Origin: Aldehydirespirator sp965261105
GTDB taxonomy: Bacteria > Actinomycetota > Acidimicrobiia > Acidimicrobiales > Aldehydirespiratoraceae
Length of the DNA: 64,000 nucleotides
NCBI GenBank assembly: GCA_965261105.1
Contig: CBDHCM010000006.1
Span: 2,108,001-2,172,000, forward strand
Direction: 5' to 3'
Shown: one piece after another, positions 10,252 to 17,719 of the stretch
How positions within the stretch are numbered: the first letter of the stretch is position 1
How the letters are laid out: each line of letters opens with the position of its first letter
Translations under genes and position numbers: made by a program
Notes under the pieces: model-generated
Databases searched by the model: none
The model's input: only the letters and a program-made list of their open reading frames with translations
What the model was told of the DNA's origin: nothing

Positions 10252-11343
10252 GTGAGGGTTCAGCGTGTGGTGATGCCGGTGACCGGCGCCGAGTCCTGGA
10301 CGGTCGTCGACGACGGATGGGCTCCGGTGGAGCCGGTGGAGCGCTATCTGGCGCACCTGGCAGGCATCGAGCGTTCACCGAACACGATGAGGGCCTACGC
10401 GCACGGTCTGCGGCTTTGGTTCGAGTTCCTCGGGGCCCGTCGCCTGGTCTGGGACAGCGTCGGGATCGAGGACGTCTCGCGGTTCGTGGCATGGCTGCGG
10501 GCTCGGGCCGACAACGTGATCGTGTTCGATGACACGGCGGCGGTTCGCAGCGCGGCGACGGTGAACCGTCACCTGGCCGCGCTGTTTGGGTTCTATGACT
10601 TCCACGCTCGCAGCGGCGGCGTGGGCGTGGCGGCGGAGTTGGTGGCGTGGCGGCGCGGGTCTCGGGGTTCCTGCAAGCCGTTCTTGCACGGCATCGCTGG
10701 TGACGGGCCGGTGCGGCTGCGGCCGGTGCGGCTGCGTGTGCCGCGGCGGCTGCCGGCTGTGCTCGGCGTCGAGGAGATCGCTGTGATCTTGGCGGCGTGC
10801 ACCCGGCTGCGGGACCGGTTCTTGTTCGCCTTGTTGGCCGAGACGGGCATGCGGGTCGGCCAGGCGCTCGGTCTGGGGCACGAGGACTTCGTGAGCCGGC
10901 GGCGGCAGGTGAGCATCGTGGCCCGGGCCGACAACGCGAACGGGGCCCGGGCCAAATGTTCGTCGCCGGCGACGGTGCCGGTGTCAGCGCCGCTGGTGCG
11001 GCTCTACAGCGATTACATGCACACCGAGTACGGCGGATTGGACTCTGACTACGTGTTCGTGAACCTGTGGTCGGCGCCGGTGGGCAGGCCGCTGCGCTAC
11101 GGTGCGGTCGCGAAGCTGGTGCGGCGGCTGCGAGCCCGCACGGGCATCGAGTTCACCCCGCACACGCTGCGCCACAGCCGCGCCGCCGAGCTGATCCGCG
11201 CCGGTGTGGCGATCGAGGTCGTGTCCAAGCTGTTGACGCACCGGTCGGTGAGCGCGACCAGCGAAGCGTATGTGCACCTCGACGTCGAGGACCTGCGGTC
11301 CGAGCTGGTGCGTGCAGGCGCCTGGGACGGCGTCTCATGCTGA
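10252..11343 (+). CDS. tnpA: Tn554 TnpA-like tyrosine recombinase
   Basis: This 363-residue protein starts at GTG 10252 with a GGAGG site 6 bp upstream; the frame is open further upstream into the element end. It has an N-terminal SAM-like core-binding domain (SPNTMRAYAHGLRLWFEFL) and a C-terminal catalytic domain with the active-site set: Arg in ETGMRVGQALGL, HTLRHSRA, then LTHRSVSATSEAY carrying the nucleophilic Tyr. Its stop overlaps the start of tnpB by 7 bp, so the genes are translationally coupled. The length matches Tn554 TnpA (361 residues). It probably catalyses strand exchange for the element together with TnpB. Confidence 0.88.
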   Translation: MRVQRVVMPVTGAESWTVVDDGWAPVEPVERYLAHLAGIERSPNTMRAYAHGLRLWFEFLGARRLVWDSVGIEDVSRFVAWLRARADNVIVFDDTAAVRSAATVNRHLAALFGFYDFHARSGGVGVAAELVAWRRGSRGSCKPFLHGIAGDGPVRLRPVRLRVPRRLPAVLGVEEIAVILAACTRLRDRFLFALLAETGMRVGQALGLGHEDFVSRRRQVSIVARADNANGARAKCSSPATVPVSAPLVRLYSDYMHTEYGGLDSDYVFVNLWSAPVGRPLRYGAVAKLVRRLRARTGIEFTPHTLRHSRAAELIRAGVAIEVVSKLLTHRSVSATSEAYVHLDVEDLRSELVRAGAWDGVSC

Positions 11344-13289
11344 GCGCCGTCCCCGCCCACAGCGGCCGCGGCGACCATCTGGGCGAGCTCGTGGCGGCTG
11401 TGCGCCGGGAGTTCTGCGGCGAGGTGATCGCGGTGTCGCCCGAGGACCCGGTGTTCGGTCGGGGCCGCTGCGAGGTGGCGGGATGCGGGCGCAGCGCCTG
11501 GGCGCGGGATCTGTGCTCTGCTCACCACCAGCGGTGGGCCAACCACGCCAAGCCCGACCTCGGGGAGTTCAAGGCGGGCGCCGCCGCGGTCGCGGTCCGG
11601 GCCGGCTCAGAGAACGTGGACGGCTTCGACCTGTCGGCGTTGGCCGTCGGGGCCCGCCTGGAGGTCGCGTACGTGCTGCAGTGCCGCCACGACGACCGCA
11701 CTGTGAGGGTGCCGCCCTCGACGGTGAGGCATCTGGTCGCTCTGGTGGCCGACAGCGGCGCCGGCTCGCTGCTGGACCGGCCGCTGGAGCACTGGCTCGA
11801 CGAAGTGAGGTCCCGAGGCCTCAAGGACCCGAGCCCCACGATCGGGCTCATCCGCTACGCCTACCGACGCCTCAGCGACCTCGGCGGCATCGACATCGAA
11901 GCCGAGTACGCGTCGGACGTCTGGGTCGCCTCGCGGCTGGGGATCAAGGTGACCCGGTCGCCGGCTCAGACCCGTTTCGACACCATCGACCAGCCGTGGC
12001 TGCGCGCCGCGGTGAAGCGCTGGGCGAGGCTTCGGCTGGGGTCGGGCAAGACCTTCGGCAGCGTGCACGTCGATGTGCGGGCGATGCTGTGGTTCAGCCG
12101 ATTCCTCACCCGACGCGATCCCCGGGCCTCCGACGAGGCTGTCGTCACCCGCGACGCGCTGGAGTCCTATCTGGTGTGGGTGGCCGCCTCACATCTCGCT
12201 GCTCACACCTCCAGCACCTACATCACGTGTCTGCGGGTCTTTCTCGACGCCTGCCGACGCCACGGCCGGCTGCCGCGACTGCCCGCGACGGCAGCGATCT
12301 ATCACGACGACCTGCCCAGCCGACCCCGGCCCCTGCCCCGGTTCATCCCCGAGTTCGTCATGGCGCAGCTCGAAGACCCCGAACGCCTCGCAATGCTGCC
12401 CGACGCCACGACCCGGGCGCTGGTCACCGTGCTCATGGAGACCGGCCTGCGGGCCAACGACGCCTGCTCGCTGCCGTTCAACCCGATCATCGAAGACAGC
12501 GCCCGATGGCCCTGCCTTCGCTACTTCAACACCAAGACGGCCGCCGAGCAGCTCGTGCCCCTCAGCGCCGCCGCCGCCGAAGCCATCCGAGCCCAACAGA
12601 CGCATCTGCTCAACCGCCGGCCCGACGCTGTGCCGGTGCTGTTCCCCGCCCCGCACTCCAACCCCGACGCGACCCGACCGTTCAGCTACGCCACGCTGCG
12701 GGGGCGTCTGGCCCGCCGGCAACACAACATCGACCCGCGCGACGACACCGGCCAGCCCGTGCGGGTCACCGCCCACCAGTTTCGCCACACCTTCGGCACC
12801 CGGCTGATCAACACAGGCGTCCCCCAACACGTCATCGGGCGGCTCCTCGGCCATGCCAGCCCCCAAATGACCGCCCGCTACGCCGCGCTCCATGACACCA
12901 CCGTCCGCGCAGCCTTCGACGACTACTGCCAACAGCGAGTCAACCTCGCCGGAGAAAGCATCGCCCACGACCCCGGCGCGCTCACCGCCCAAGCCGAGTG
13001 GACCACCCACAACATGACCCGCGTCCAGGCCAGCCTGCCCAACGGCTACCGCCGACGCCCACCCCAACAGGACTGCCCCCACCCCAACGCCTGCCTCACC
13101 TGCCCCGACTTCCAGACAACCCCTGCATTCCTCGACATCCACCGCCGCCAACACGACCAGACCAGACTGCTCATCGCCACCGCCGAAGCCGACGGCCGGT
13201 TCCGGCTCGCTGACAACCACCGGCAAGTCCACGACAACCTCAACCGGCTCATCGCCGCGCTCGAAGACATTGGAGACACCACCCCATGA
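11337..13289 (+). CDS. tnpB: Tn554 TnpB-like tyrosine recombinase
   Basis: This 650-residue protein starts at ATG 11337, inside the end of tnpA. It is a second, larger tyrosine recombinase: the catalytic Arg is in METGLRANDACSLPF, then HQFRHTFGTRLI, then LLGHASPQMTARYAAL with the Tyr. It has Cys-rich segments at both ends (CEVAGCGRSAWARDLCSAHH near the N-terminus and CPHPNACLTCPDF near the C-terminus), probably metal-binding. Its TGA overlaps the ATG of tnpC. In Tn554 both TnpA and TnpB are needed for transposition. Confidence 0.88.
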   Translation: MLSAVPAHSGRGDHLGELVAAVRREFCGEVIAVSPEDPVFGRGRCEVAGCGRSAWARDLCSAHHQRWANHAKPDLGEFKAGAAAVAVRAGSENVDGFDLSALAVGARLEVAYVLQCRHDDRTVRVPPSTVRHLVALVADSGAGSLLDRPLEHWLDEVRSRGLKDPSPTIGLIRYAYRRLSDLGGIDIEAEYASDVWVASRLGIKVTRSPAQTRFDTIDQPWLRAAVKRWARLRLGSGKTFGSVHVDVRAMLWFSRFLTRRDPRASDEAVVTRDALESYLVWVAASHLAAHTSSTYITCLRVFLDACRRHGRLPRLPATAAIYHDDLPSRPRPLPRFIPEFVMAQLEDPERLAMLPDATTRALVTVLMETGLRANDACSLPFNPIIEDSARWPCLRYFNTKTAAEQLVPLSAAAAEAIRAQQTHLLNRRPDAVPVLFPAPHSNPDATRPFSYATLRGRLARRQHNIDPRDDTGQPVRVTAHQFRHTFGTRLINTGVPQHVIGRLLGHASPQMTARYAALHDTTVRAAFDDYCQQRVNLAGESIAHDPGALTAQAEWTTHNMTRVQASLPNGYRRRPPQQDCPHPNACLTCPDFQTTPAFLDIHRRQHDQTRLLIATAEADGRFRLADNHRQVHDNLNRLIAALEDIGDTTP

Positions 13290-13684
13290 CCGCCGCCCTC
13301 GCCGCTGCCGCCCGCCAACGCTCCGACCAGACCCGCCAACGCGCCACCGAAGCGCTACAGCGCCTCCACGCCACCGGCCAACCGATCACGTTCGCACACG
13401 TCGCCCGCACAGCAGGCGTGTCCCGGTCCTGGCTCTACCGCCAGCCCGACCTGCGAGCCGACATCGACCGACTCCGCCGCACTGCCACAGCCCAGGCTGT
13501 CCCCGTTCCATCACCCGAACGAGGATCAGCCGAATCGCTGCTACAACGCCTCGAGGCCGCCCTCGACGAGATCACCAGACTCAAAGCCGACAACCACCAA
13601 CTCCGAGAACACCTCGCCCAGCACCTCGGCCACCGGCGCCAAAACCGCATCCCCGCCCCCGTCAACGACATGTCTCCCACATGA
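13286..13684 (+). CDS. tnpC: Tn554 TnpC-like accessory protein (DUF6262-like)
   Basis: This 132-residue protein starts at ATG 13286 in an ATGA overlap with tnpB. It is rich in Arg and Gln, with a helix-turn-helix-like segment (ITFAHVARTAGVSRSWLYRQ) and a C-terminal coiled coil (RLEAALDEITRLKADNHQLR). These match the small TnpC/DUF6262 proteins that follow tnpB in Tn554-like elements. TnpC of Tn554 affects efficiency and orientation of insertion and is not essential. Its position at the end of tnpAB supports the call. Confidence 0.82.
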   Translation: MTAALAAAARQRSDQTRQRATEALQRLHATGQPITFAHVARTAGVSRSWLYRQPDLRADIDRLRRTATAQAVPVPSPERGSAESLLQRLEAALDEITRLKADNHQLREHLAQHLGHRRQNRIPAPVNDMSPT

Positions 13685-13727
13685 AACCCAAGCTCCGAAC
13701 CACCACAGCGCCCAGCCCTCCAGATAA

Positions 13728-13819
13728 GCACCAACAACCTGCTCCAAGTCCTGCGCCGCACCGCCCACGGATTCACCAACCCACGCAACTTCGAAGCCCG
13801 CGGCATCCTCGTGACATAA
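13728..13819 (+). pseudogene. ISL3-family transposase, C-terminal tail
   Basis: The last codons of the ISL3 transposase lie here, starting in the right copy of the GCACCA repeat. They read TNNLLQVLRRTAHGF and end with RGILVT and TAA at 13819. The catalytic Glu of the family sits in the split motif (GRIEGTNN), so the Tn554-like element cut the transposase at its active site. Confidence 0.85.
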
Positions 13820-13868
13820 TGACCCAACCGGTGCCGGCAACCCTTCATCCCACGTTTCCGCGAAGGGC

Positions 13869-14043
13869 CAACCGTCTTCCCAACCCCGGTTGGAAGTGCA
13901 ACGATCGCCAGCTTGTCGGTGAGAGCGAAGTGTGCGCCGATCGCATGGAGAGCTCCGAGCTGGGCGCGTCGGATCGGTAGGTCACCGGCGCGCGTCAGAG
14001 AGAACCGAGGTGCGGATTCTCGATAGTAGGAACGATCAGGCAC
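13869..14043 (-). pseudogene. SF2 helicase, N-terminal part with Walker A (split by ISL3 element)
   Basis: This 5' fragment of the helicase at 6041-8858 starts at GTG 14043 with a GGGGAG site upstream; an in-frame TAG lies just before it. It encodes about 57 residues ending in VALPTGVGKTV, so it holds the Q-motif region (RRAQLGALHAIGAHF) and Walker A. The right copy of the ISL3 target duplication (13869-13876) follows immediately. Any transcript from this promoter runs into the ISL3 element. Confidence 0.87.
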
Positions 14044-14125
14044 TGTTGACTCCCCTACAGCCGCTCCACCGGTCTCGTATGCAAACTACCGCTTTGTAAC
14101 TTAAGCTCCACAGGCGAGGCCAGCT

Positions 14126-14315
14126 GTCGTGCAACTCGCGGTGGGTCTTGACGCTCGGCGGCTGGACACGGCGGCAGGCCGGCGGGCCGCGGTGTCGATG
14201 TCCCGTCTGCAGACCGATGCCGACTTGGTTGGCAGGCTGGCTGCTGACGGCTTCGAGGGGCCGGGCTGGGACCGGTTCGTCGGTGTGCTCGTGGAGTACG
14301 GCTGCGTCGTACTGA
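14126..14315 (+). repeat. Inverted partial copy of the sigma-like gene N-terminal region
   Basis: About 190 bp here repeat, in inverted orientation, the segment 15258-15449 of the sigma-like gene. Translated on the plus strand it gives the same protein segment (LDTAAGRRAAVSMSRLQ) with a few changes, then diverges after VEYGC and soon stops. It is a truncated gene copy. The two copies bracket 1.1 kb, so recombination between them could invert that segment, which is inference. Confidence 0.8.
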
Positions 14316-14327
14316 GGTGTAGGTCAT

Positions 14328-14735
14328 CTAGTGGCGGGTGTCTTTGGGCGGGTGGGGGTCGTTGCCTGGGGTGACGGTGTCACTGTCACGAAATCGTCCG
14401 TCGGTTCCCTGGATGCGGACTTCTCCCCCGCCGGCGTTACGCACGATGTCCTTGGCGTGCTGGATGGCTTCGGCCTGCGTGCGGGTGCGTCTGGAGGAAC
14501 GCTGGGCGTGGGCAGCCTTCACGTCCCATCCGCCATGGGGATTGCGTACGACGTAGCGGTCGTTGGGGTTGGGCACGGTGAACCTCCTTGGTTCGTTGTC
14601 GGGCATTGACATGGAGACGATCATCCGGCGCACGGCATCGACTGTCGCCGCCGGTGTGCGCCTGCGGAGACGCCGGGCGCTGACGGTGCCCAGCGAACTG
14701 CGCCCGATGAGATCGTCAAACGACTCAGACTGCAC
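14328..14735 (-). CDS. DUF2188 domain protein with N-terminal extension
   Basis: This 135-residue protein starts at GTG 14735, overlapping the end of the sigma-like gene, so the two are probably co-translated. The C-terminal half is a DUF2188-like domain: DRYVVRNPHGGWDVKAAHAQ, a helix (TQAEAIQHAKDIVRNAGGG) and a final EVRIQGTDGRFRDSDT strand. An internal ATG pair (SMSMPDNEPRR) could be the true start, leaving about 90 residues. DUF2188 proteins are small and of unknown function. It runs convergent with the truncated inverted repeat. Confidence 0.65.
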   Translation of the reverse strand: MQSESFDDLIGRSSLGTVSARRLRRRTPAATVDAVRRMIVSMSMPDNEPRRFTVPNPNDRYVVRNPHGGWDVKAAHAQRSSRRTRTQAEAIQHAKDIVRNAGGGEVRIQGTDGRFRDSDTVTPGNDPHPPKDTRH

Positions 14736-15504
14736 GGGTACTCCTCCAGTGGCGCGCGAGACGGGACTCGATGGACTTCACGGTGCAGCCGAGGAGCTCG
14801 GAGGTCTCCTCGTGGCTGTACCCCTGTGATTTCAGGGTCAGGATCTGCCGGGTGGCGTCGACCGACACTGAGGTCAGGGCCTCGGCGACCTCCTCGTTCA
14901 GTACCAGCTGGTGCGCCGGCTCGGCAGAGGTCGCTCCGAATCCGTAGCTCCTGTCTCCGTCGACGTTTCGCAACGCGAGATGCCAGCGGCGCTAAGCGGT
15001 GAGCCAGCGGCGGTAGACGTCGGGGAAGCGCAGGATGCAGAACCCGACCCAGTAGGTGGCCAGGCTGGCCCCTCTGCGGTGATCCCACTGTCCCGTACGC
15101 AGGACCCGGTCGCGGAACAGTACGAGAGCATCGGCGACGGTCTCCGACGCCAGGTCCTCAGCATCCTCCTGAGTGATCGGTACGGACGGTGCCTCCAGGC
15201 GGATTTGCGCATGACGGGCAACGTGCCCGTGTATTGCGCCGGTTGCCGTCCATGCCGTCAGCACAGCGCAGCCGTACTCCACGAGCACACCGACGAACCG
15301 GTCCCAGCCCGGCCCCTCGAAGCCGTCAGCAGCCAACCTGCCGACCAGTTCGGCATCGGCCTGCAGACGGGACATCGACACCGCTGCCCGCCGGCCTGCC
15401 GCCGTGTCCAGCCGCCGAGCGTCGACACCCGCCGCGAGTTGTACGACGGTTCCCCACGACTGCTGGGCCTGATCGGCTTGGAGGCGAGGATGTTCTCTCA
15501 TCAT
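14725..15504 (-). pseudogene. Sigma-70-like factor interrupted by an in-frame amber codon
   Basis: The first part (15504-14992, 170 residues) has a segment resembling sigma region 2 (ITQEDAEDLASETVADALVLF, then a YWVGFCILRFPDVYRRW segment). It stops at TAG (14992-14994). The same frame continues at once and codes for a region 4-like helix-turn-helix (QILTLKSQGYSHEETSELLG, then KSIESRLARHW). The junction reads RRWLTA, stop, RRWHLALRN. A single G-to-T change of a GAG codon would explain it. It may be a nonsense pseudogene, a read-through product or two cooperating peptides. The DUF2188 gene overlaps its 3' end. Confidence 0.62.
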
Positions 15505-15896
15505 GGGATCCGTCGATACTGGCGGTTGGTTCGTCTCTCGCTGACGCTTACGTAGGGCTTATACGGGCGGTGGTGCTCGGAATCCCGCGCTCGGAGCCCA
15601 GATTTCCTTGGACTCCTGATGCGCCGTCGCCCGGACCTCTGAAGCGAGAACCGCGCCTCCGCTCGCCCGGCCAGATTACAATAGAGAAATTACAGTAGCA
15701 AACAGATGTTCGGATCAATACTCTGGTGGACAGCCGGAAGACCCGACAGTAGGGCGTCGGGTGGGTACACAGCCCGACCCAGGCAACGACCTCAGCGAAT
15801 GCAGAAGTCGTGTCGTACCCCAATGACTACAGTTGCCGCTGACGCCGCCGTAGGAGACTGGCAGCGGGAGCGGCAGGCAACCAGAGGAGAAGTCAA
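15505..15896. other. Intergenic region between divergent sigma-like and DprA-like genes
   Basis: This 392-bp stretch separates the sigma-like gene (leftward) from the DprA-like operon (rightward). I see no convincing gene on either strand. It includes an AT-richer patch around 15670-15720 that may hold the operon promoter, but no clean -35/-10 pair could be assigned. The ribosome-binding site for the DprA-like gene (GAGGAG, 15884-15889) lies at its right edge. Confidence 0.5.
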
Positions 15897-16856
15897 TTGT
15901 CCGGCTTGACCTCGATCCAGCGCCAGGTGATCGCACTGTGCAGCCTGACCTCCGCTGGCGACCGCTGCGACTGGGGCGTGCTCGCTCGACAGGCCCATCG
16001 GGAGCGGTCCCTCGACGGTCTGCTGGCTGGTGACATGCAGGAGGACAGTGCCAGGGCGCACACGACGGGATGGGTGCTCAAGACCGCCACAGCGGAGAGT
16101 TGGACCGCCGCGTGGGAGCGGGCCGACGCGGAATATCGGGCCGCGGCGGCGGCGGGGGCTCGGCTCACCACAGTGCTCGACGACGACTTCCCGCTCAATC
16201 TTCGGCTGATCCACAATCTGCCGCCGTTCCTCTTCTACCGGGGTCACCTTGACGCCGACAGCGACGCCACCAGCGTCGCAGTGGTCGGCACCCGCTCCGC
16301 GACCCCCGAGGGCATTCGTCAGGCGCGCCGAGTGGTTCGCTCGCTGACAGCGGCGGGCATCACTGTCACGTCCGGGCTCGCCATCGGCATTGACGCTGTC
16401 GCTCATCGAACGACCCTGGAGTGCGGCGGGCGCACGATCGCGGTGCTGCCGTCCGGGATCACGCGCTGCGCCCCGGCCGCCAACCGGGACCTAGGCGAGG
16501 ACATCGTTGCGACCGGCGGACTGATCGTGTCCCAGTTCTTCCCCACCGCCACGCCCGCCAGGTGGACCTTCGGAAAGCGCAACGAGGTCACCTCCGGCAT
16601 CAGTCAGGGCACGGTCGTGATTGAAGCGTCGAGCATGTCGGGAGCCAGAATGCAGGCCCGGCTCGCGTACGAGCACGGGAAGCGAGTATTCCTTCTCGAC
16701 TCCCTGGTAACGGAACAGGCGTGGGCGCAGCAGATGATCGAGCGCCGTCGGGCTGTTCCCGTCTCGTGCATCGAGGAGATCGCCCGCCGAGTCGTGTCAC
16801 CCGACCGCGTCCGCGATGTCAGCGACCTGCTTCACGTAGAGCCAGCGCTGCTGTAG
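15897..16856 (+). CDS. DprA/Smf-like Rossmann-fold protein
   Basis: This 319-residue protein starts at TTG 15897, preceded by GAGGAG at 7 bp. The central DprA/Smf fold is clear: VAVVGTRSATPEG, SGLAIGIDAVAHR, GGRTIAVLPSGI, then FGKRNEVTSGISQGTVVIEA and an EHGKRVFLLD strand. DprA normally loads RecA on incoming single-stranded DNA, and the DprA fold is related to nucleotide-binding LOG proteins. The gene stands apart from the usual topA/xerC setting and sits 10 bp before a ComF-like PRTase gene in a defence island, so it is probably a conflict-system sensor or nucleotide-processing component. It lacks the usual C-terminal winged helix. Residues 1-90 are a divergent helical region. Confidence 0.82.
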   Translation: MSGLTSIQRQVIALCSLTSAGDRCDWGVLARQAHRERSLDGLLAGDMQEDSARAHTTGWVLKTATAESWTAAWERADAEYRAAAAAGARLTTVLDDDFPLNLRLIHNLPPFLFYRGHLDADSDATSVAVVGTRSATPEGIRQARRVVRSLTAAGITVTSGLAIGIDAVAHRTTLECGGRTIAVLPSGITRCAPAANRDLGEDIVATGGLIVSQFFPTATPARWTFGKRNEVTSGISQGTVVIEASSMSGARMQARLAYEHGKRVFLLDSLVTEQAWAQQMIERRRAVPVSCIEEIARRVVSPDRVRDVSDLLHVEPALL

Positions 16857-16866
16857 GCGCAGCCCC

Positions 16867-17592
16867 ATGCCGCGCCCGGCCGACCGCAACAACTTTCCGC
16901 ACTGTCAGGGCTGTCCCTACGTCAACCCCGGCCAGTGGACCATCTGCGTGCCGTGCGCGGCCGAGCAGCTCTCCTCCATCGAGGACCCATGCCCGACCTG
17001 CGCCCAGGAACGCAGAGACGGGCGTTGCCACAATCGCCTCTGCACCGGCCCGGCCAGCCGACGGCACTTCCAAGGCGTCACGGCCATCACGCTCCACAAC
17101 GACCCCCTGGTCGACGTGATGCAGCGCTACAAGTACCACGGCATGACCGGCTGGGGGATGATCTTCGCCCGGCTCCTGATCGGCCATCTGTACGAGACAT
17201 GGAAGCCCGAGGACATCGACCTCATCATTGCCAACCCGCCCAATCCGGGCCGCGAGCACACCACGCTCGTGATCAGGCATGCCGCTACATATGACACCGC
17301 TGACGATTGGCCGTTCGACGACTCCTACGATCCCGCGATCATCAAGGAGACCGGCACATCCAAGTCGGCCGGCCGCGGGTACGAGGGCAAGCAGGAAGCT
17401 GCCCGAGAACATGCCGACGCTGTCGTGCTGCAGCACTCCGACCGCATCGAAGGCAAGCGCATCATCGTCTACGACGACATCTGCACCACCGGCCTCCAAC
17501 TCAACGAGGTGGCACGGCGCCTGTGCGAGTGGGGCGCCGTCTCGGTGCACGGTGTCGTGCTCGCCCGCCAACCCTGGGGCGGCGGCACGTAG
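16867..17592 (+). CDS. ComF-like phosphoribosyltransferase with N-terminal Zn finger
   Basis: This 241-residue protein starts at ATG 16867. The N-terminus has several Cys pairs (CQGCPY, CVPCAAEQ, CPTCAQ), a zinc-binding head as in ComF. The PRTase signature IIVYDDICTTGLQL is near residue 200, with the acidic pair and TTG loop that bind PRPP. A long insert (about residues 130-185) separates the first strand (DIDLIIANPP) from the signature. It follows the DprA-like gene directly. ComF and DprA are both competence proteins, but here they form a dedicated pair within a longer operon, which suggests a nucleotide- or DNA-end-related defence role (inference). Confidence 0.82.
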   Translation: MPRPADRNNFPHCQGCPYVNPGQWTICVPCAAEQLSSIEDPCPTCAQERRDGRCHNRLCTGPASRRHFQGVTAITLHNDPLVDVMQRYKYHGMTGWGMIFARLLIGHLYETWKPEDIDLIIANPPNPGREHTTLVIRHAATYDTADDWPFDDSYDPAIIKETGTSKSAGRGYEGKQEAAREHADAVVLQHSDRIEGKRIIVYDDICTTGLQLNEVARRLCEWGAVSVHGVVLARQPWGGGT

Positions 17593-17719
17593 CTGGTCCG
17601 AGCCCGAAGTGGCCGTCAGGGCCGGACGATCGAGCGCCCTAGGTTCTGCCAGGTACCGGTCGTTCTGACGGATCCCGGGATGAACATGATTGGCACCCAG
17701 AGACGACTACGGTGACGGC

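Larger units (their letters stand above)
10078..13733 (+). mobile_element. Tn554-like element (tnpA-tnpB-tnpC) inserted in the ISL3 transposase
   Basis: The 3656-bp element is bounded by direct copies of the hexamer GCACCA (10072-10077 and 13728-13733). Tn554 itself inserts at a hexanucleotide core. Removing the element rejoins the ISL3 transposase motif GRIEGTNNLLQVLRR in frame. It carries three overlapping genes of 363, 650 and 132 residues, close to Tn554 TnpA, TnpB and TnpC sizes, and no cargo gene. There are no terminal inverted repeats, as expected for this group. The left end has two imperfect copies of a TTGGAGCGTGTC-containing block (10078-10190) that may bind the recombinase. Confidence 0.85.
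8859..13868 (+). mobile_element. ISL3-family insertion sequence carrying a nested Tn554-like element
   Basis: The element has near-perfect terminal inverted repeats: CCTTCGCGTAAACGTGGG at 8863-8880 and its complement with one mismatch at 13849-13866. It is flanked by an 8-bp duplication. It encodes an ISL3 transposase interrupted by a 3656-bp Tn554-like insertion. Without that insert it would be 1354 bp, the normal size for the family. It sits in the helicase gene, immediately after the GKT codons of Walker A. It probably cannot move itself, because its transposase is both interrupted and frameshifted. Confidence 0.9.

Noticed and set aside
11270..12895. A 541-codon open frame within tnpB
   Set aside because: Its Arg/Pro/Ala-rich translation is the shifted frame of the well-supported TnpB; it is a GC-rich shadow.
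8859..13876. Treating the whole 5-kb insert in the helicase as one Tn554-like unit
   Set aside because: The outer inverted repeats and 8-bp duplication fit ISL3, and the ISL3 transposase C-terminus reappears after tnpC, so there are two nested elements.
15897..17592. A competence (natural transformation) locus from the DprA and ComF similarity
   Set aside because: No comEA, comEC or pilus genes are present and the neighbours are defence-type, so a dedicated conflict role is more likely.
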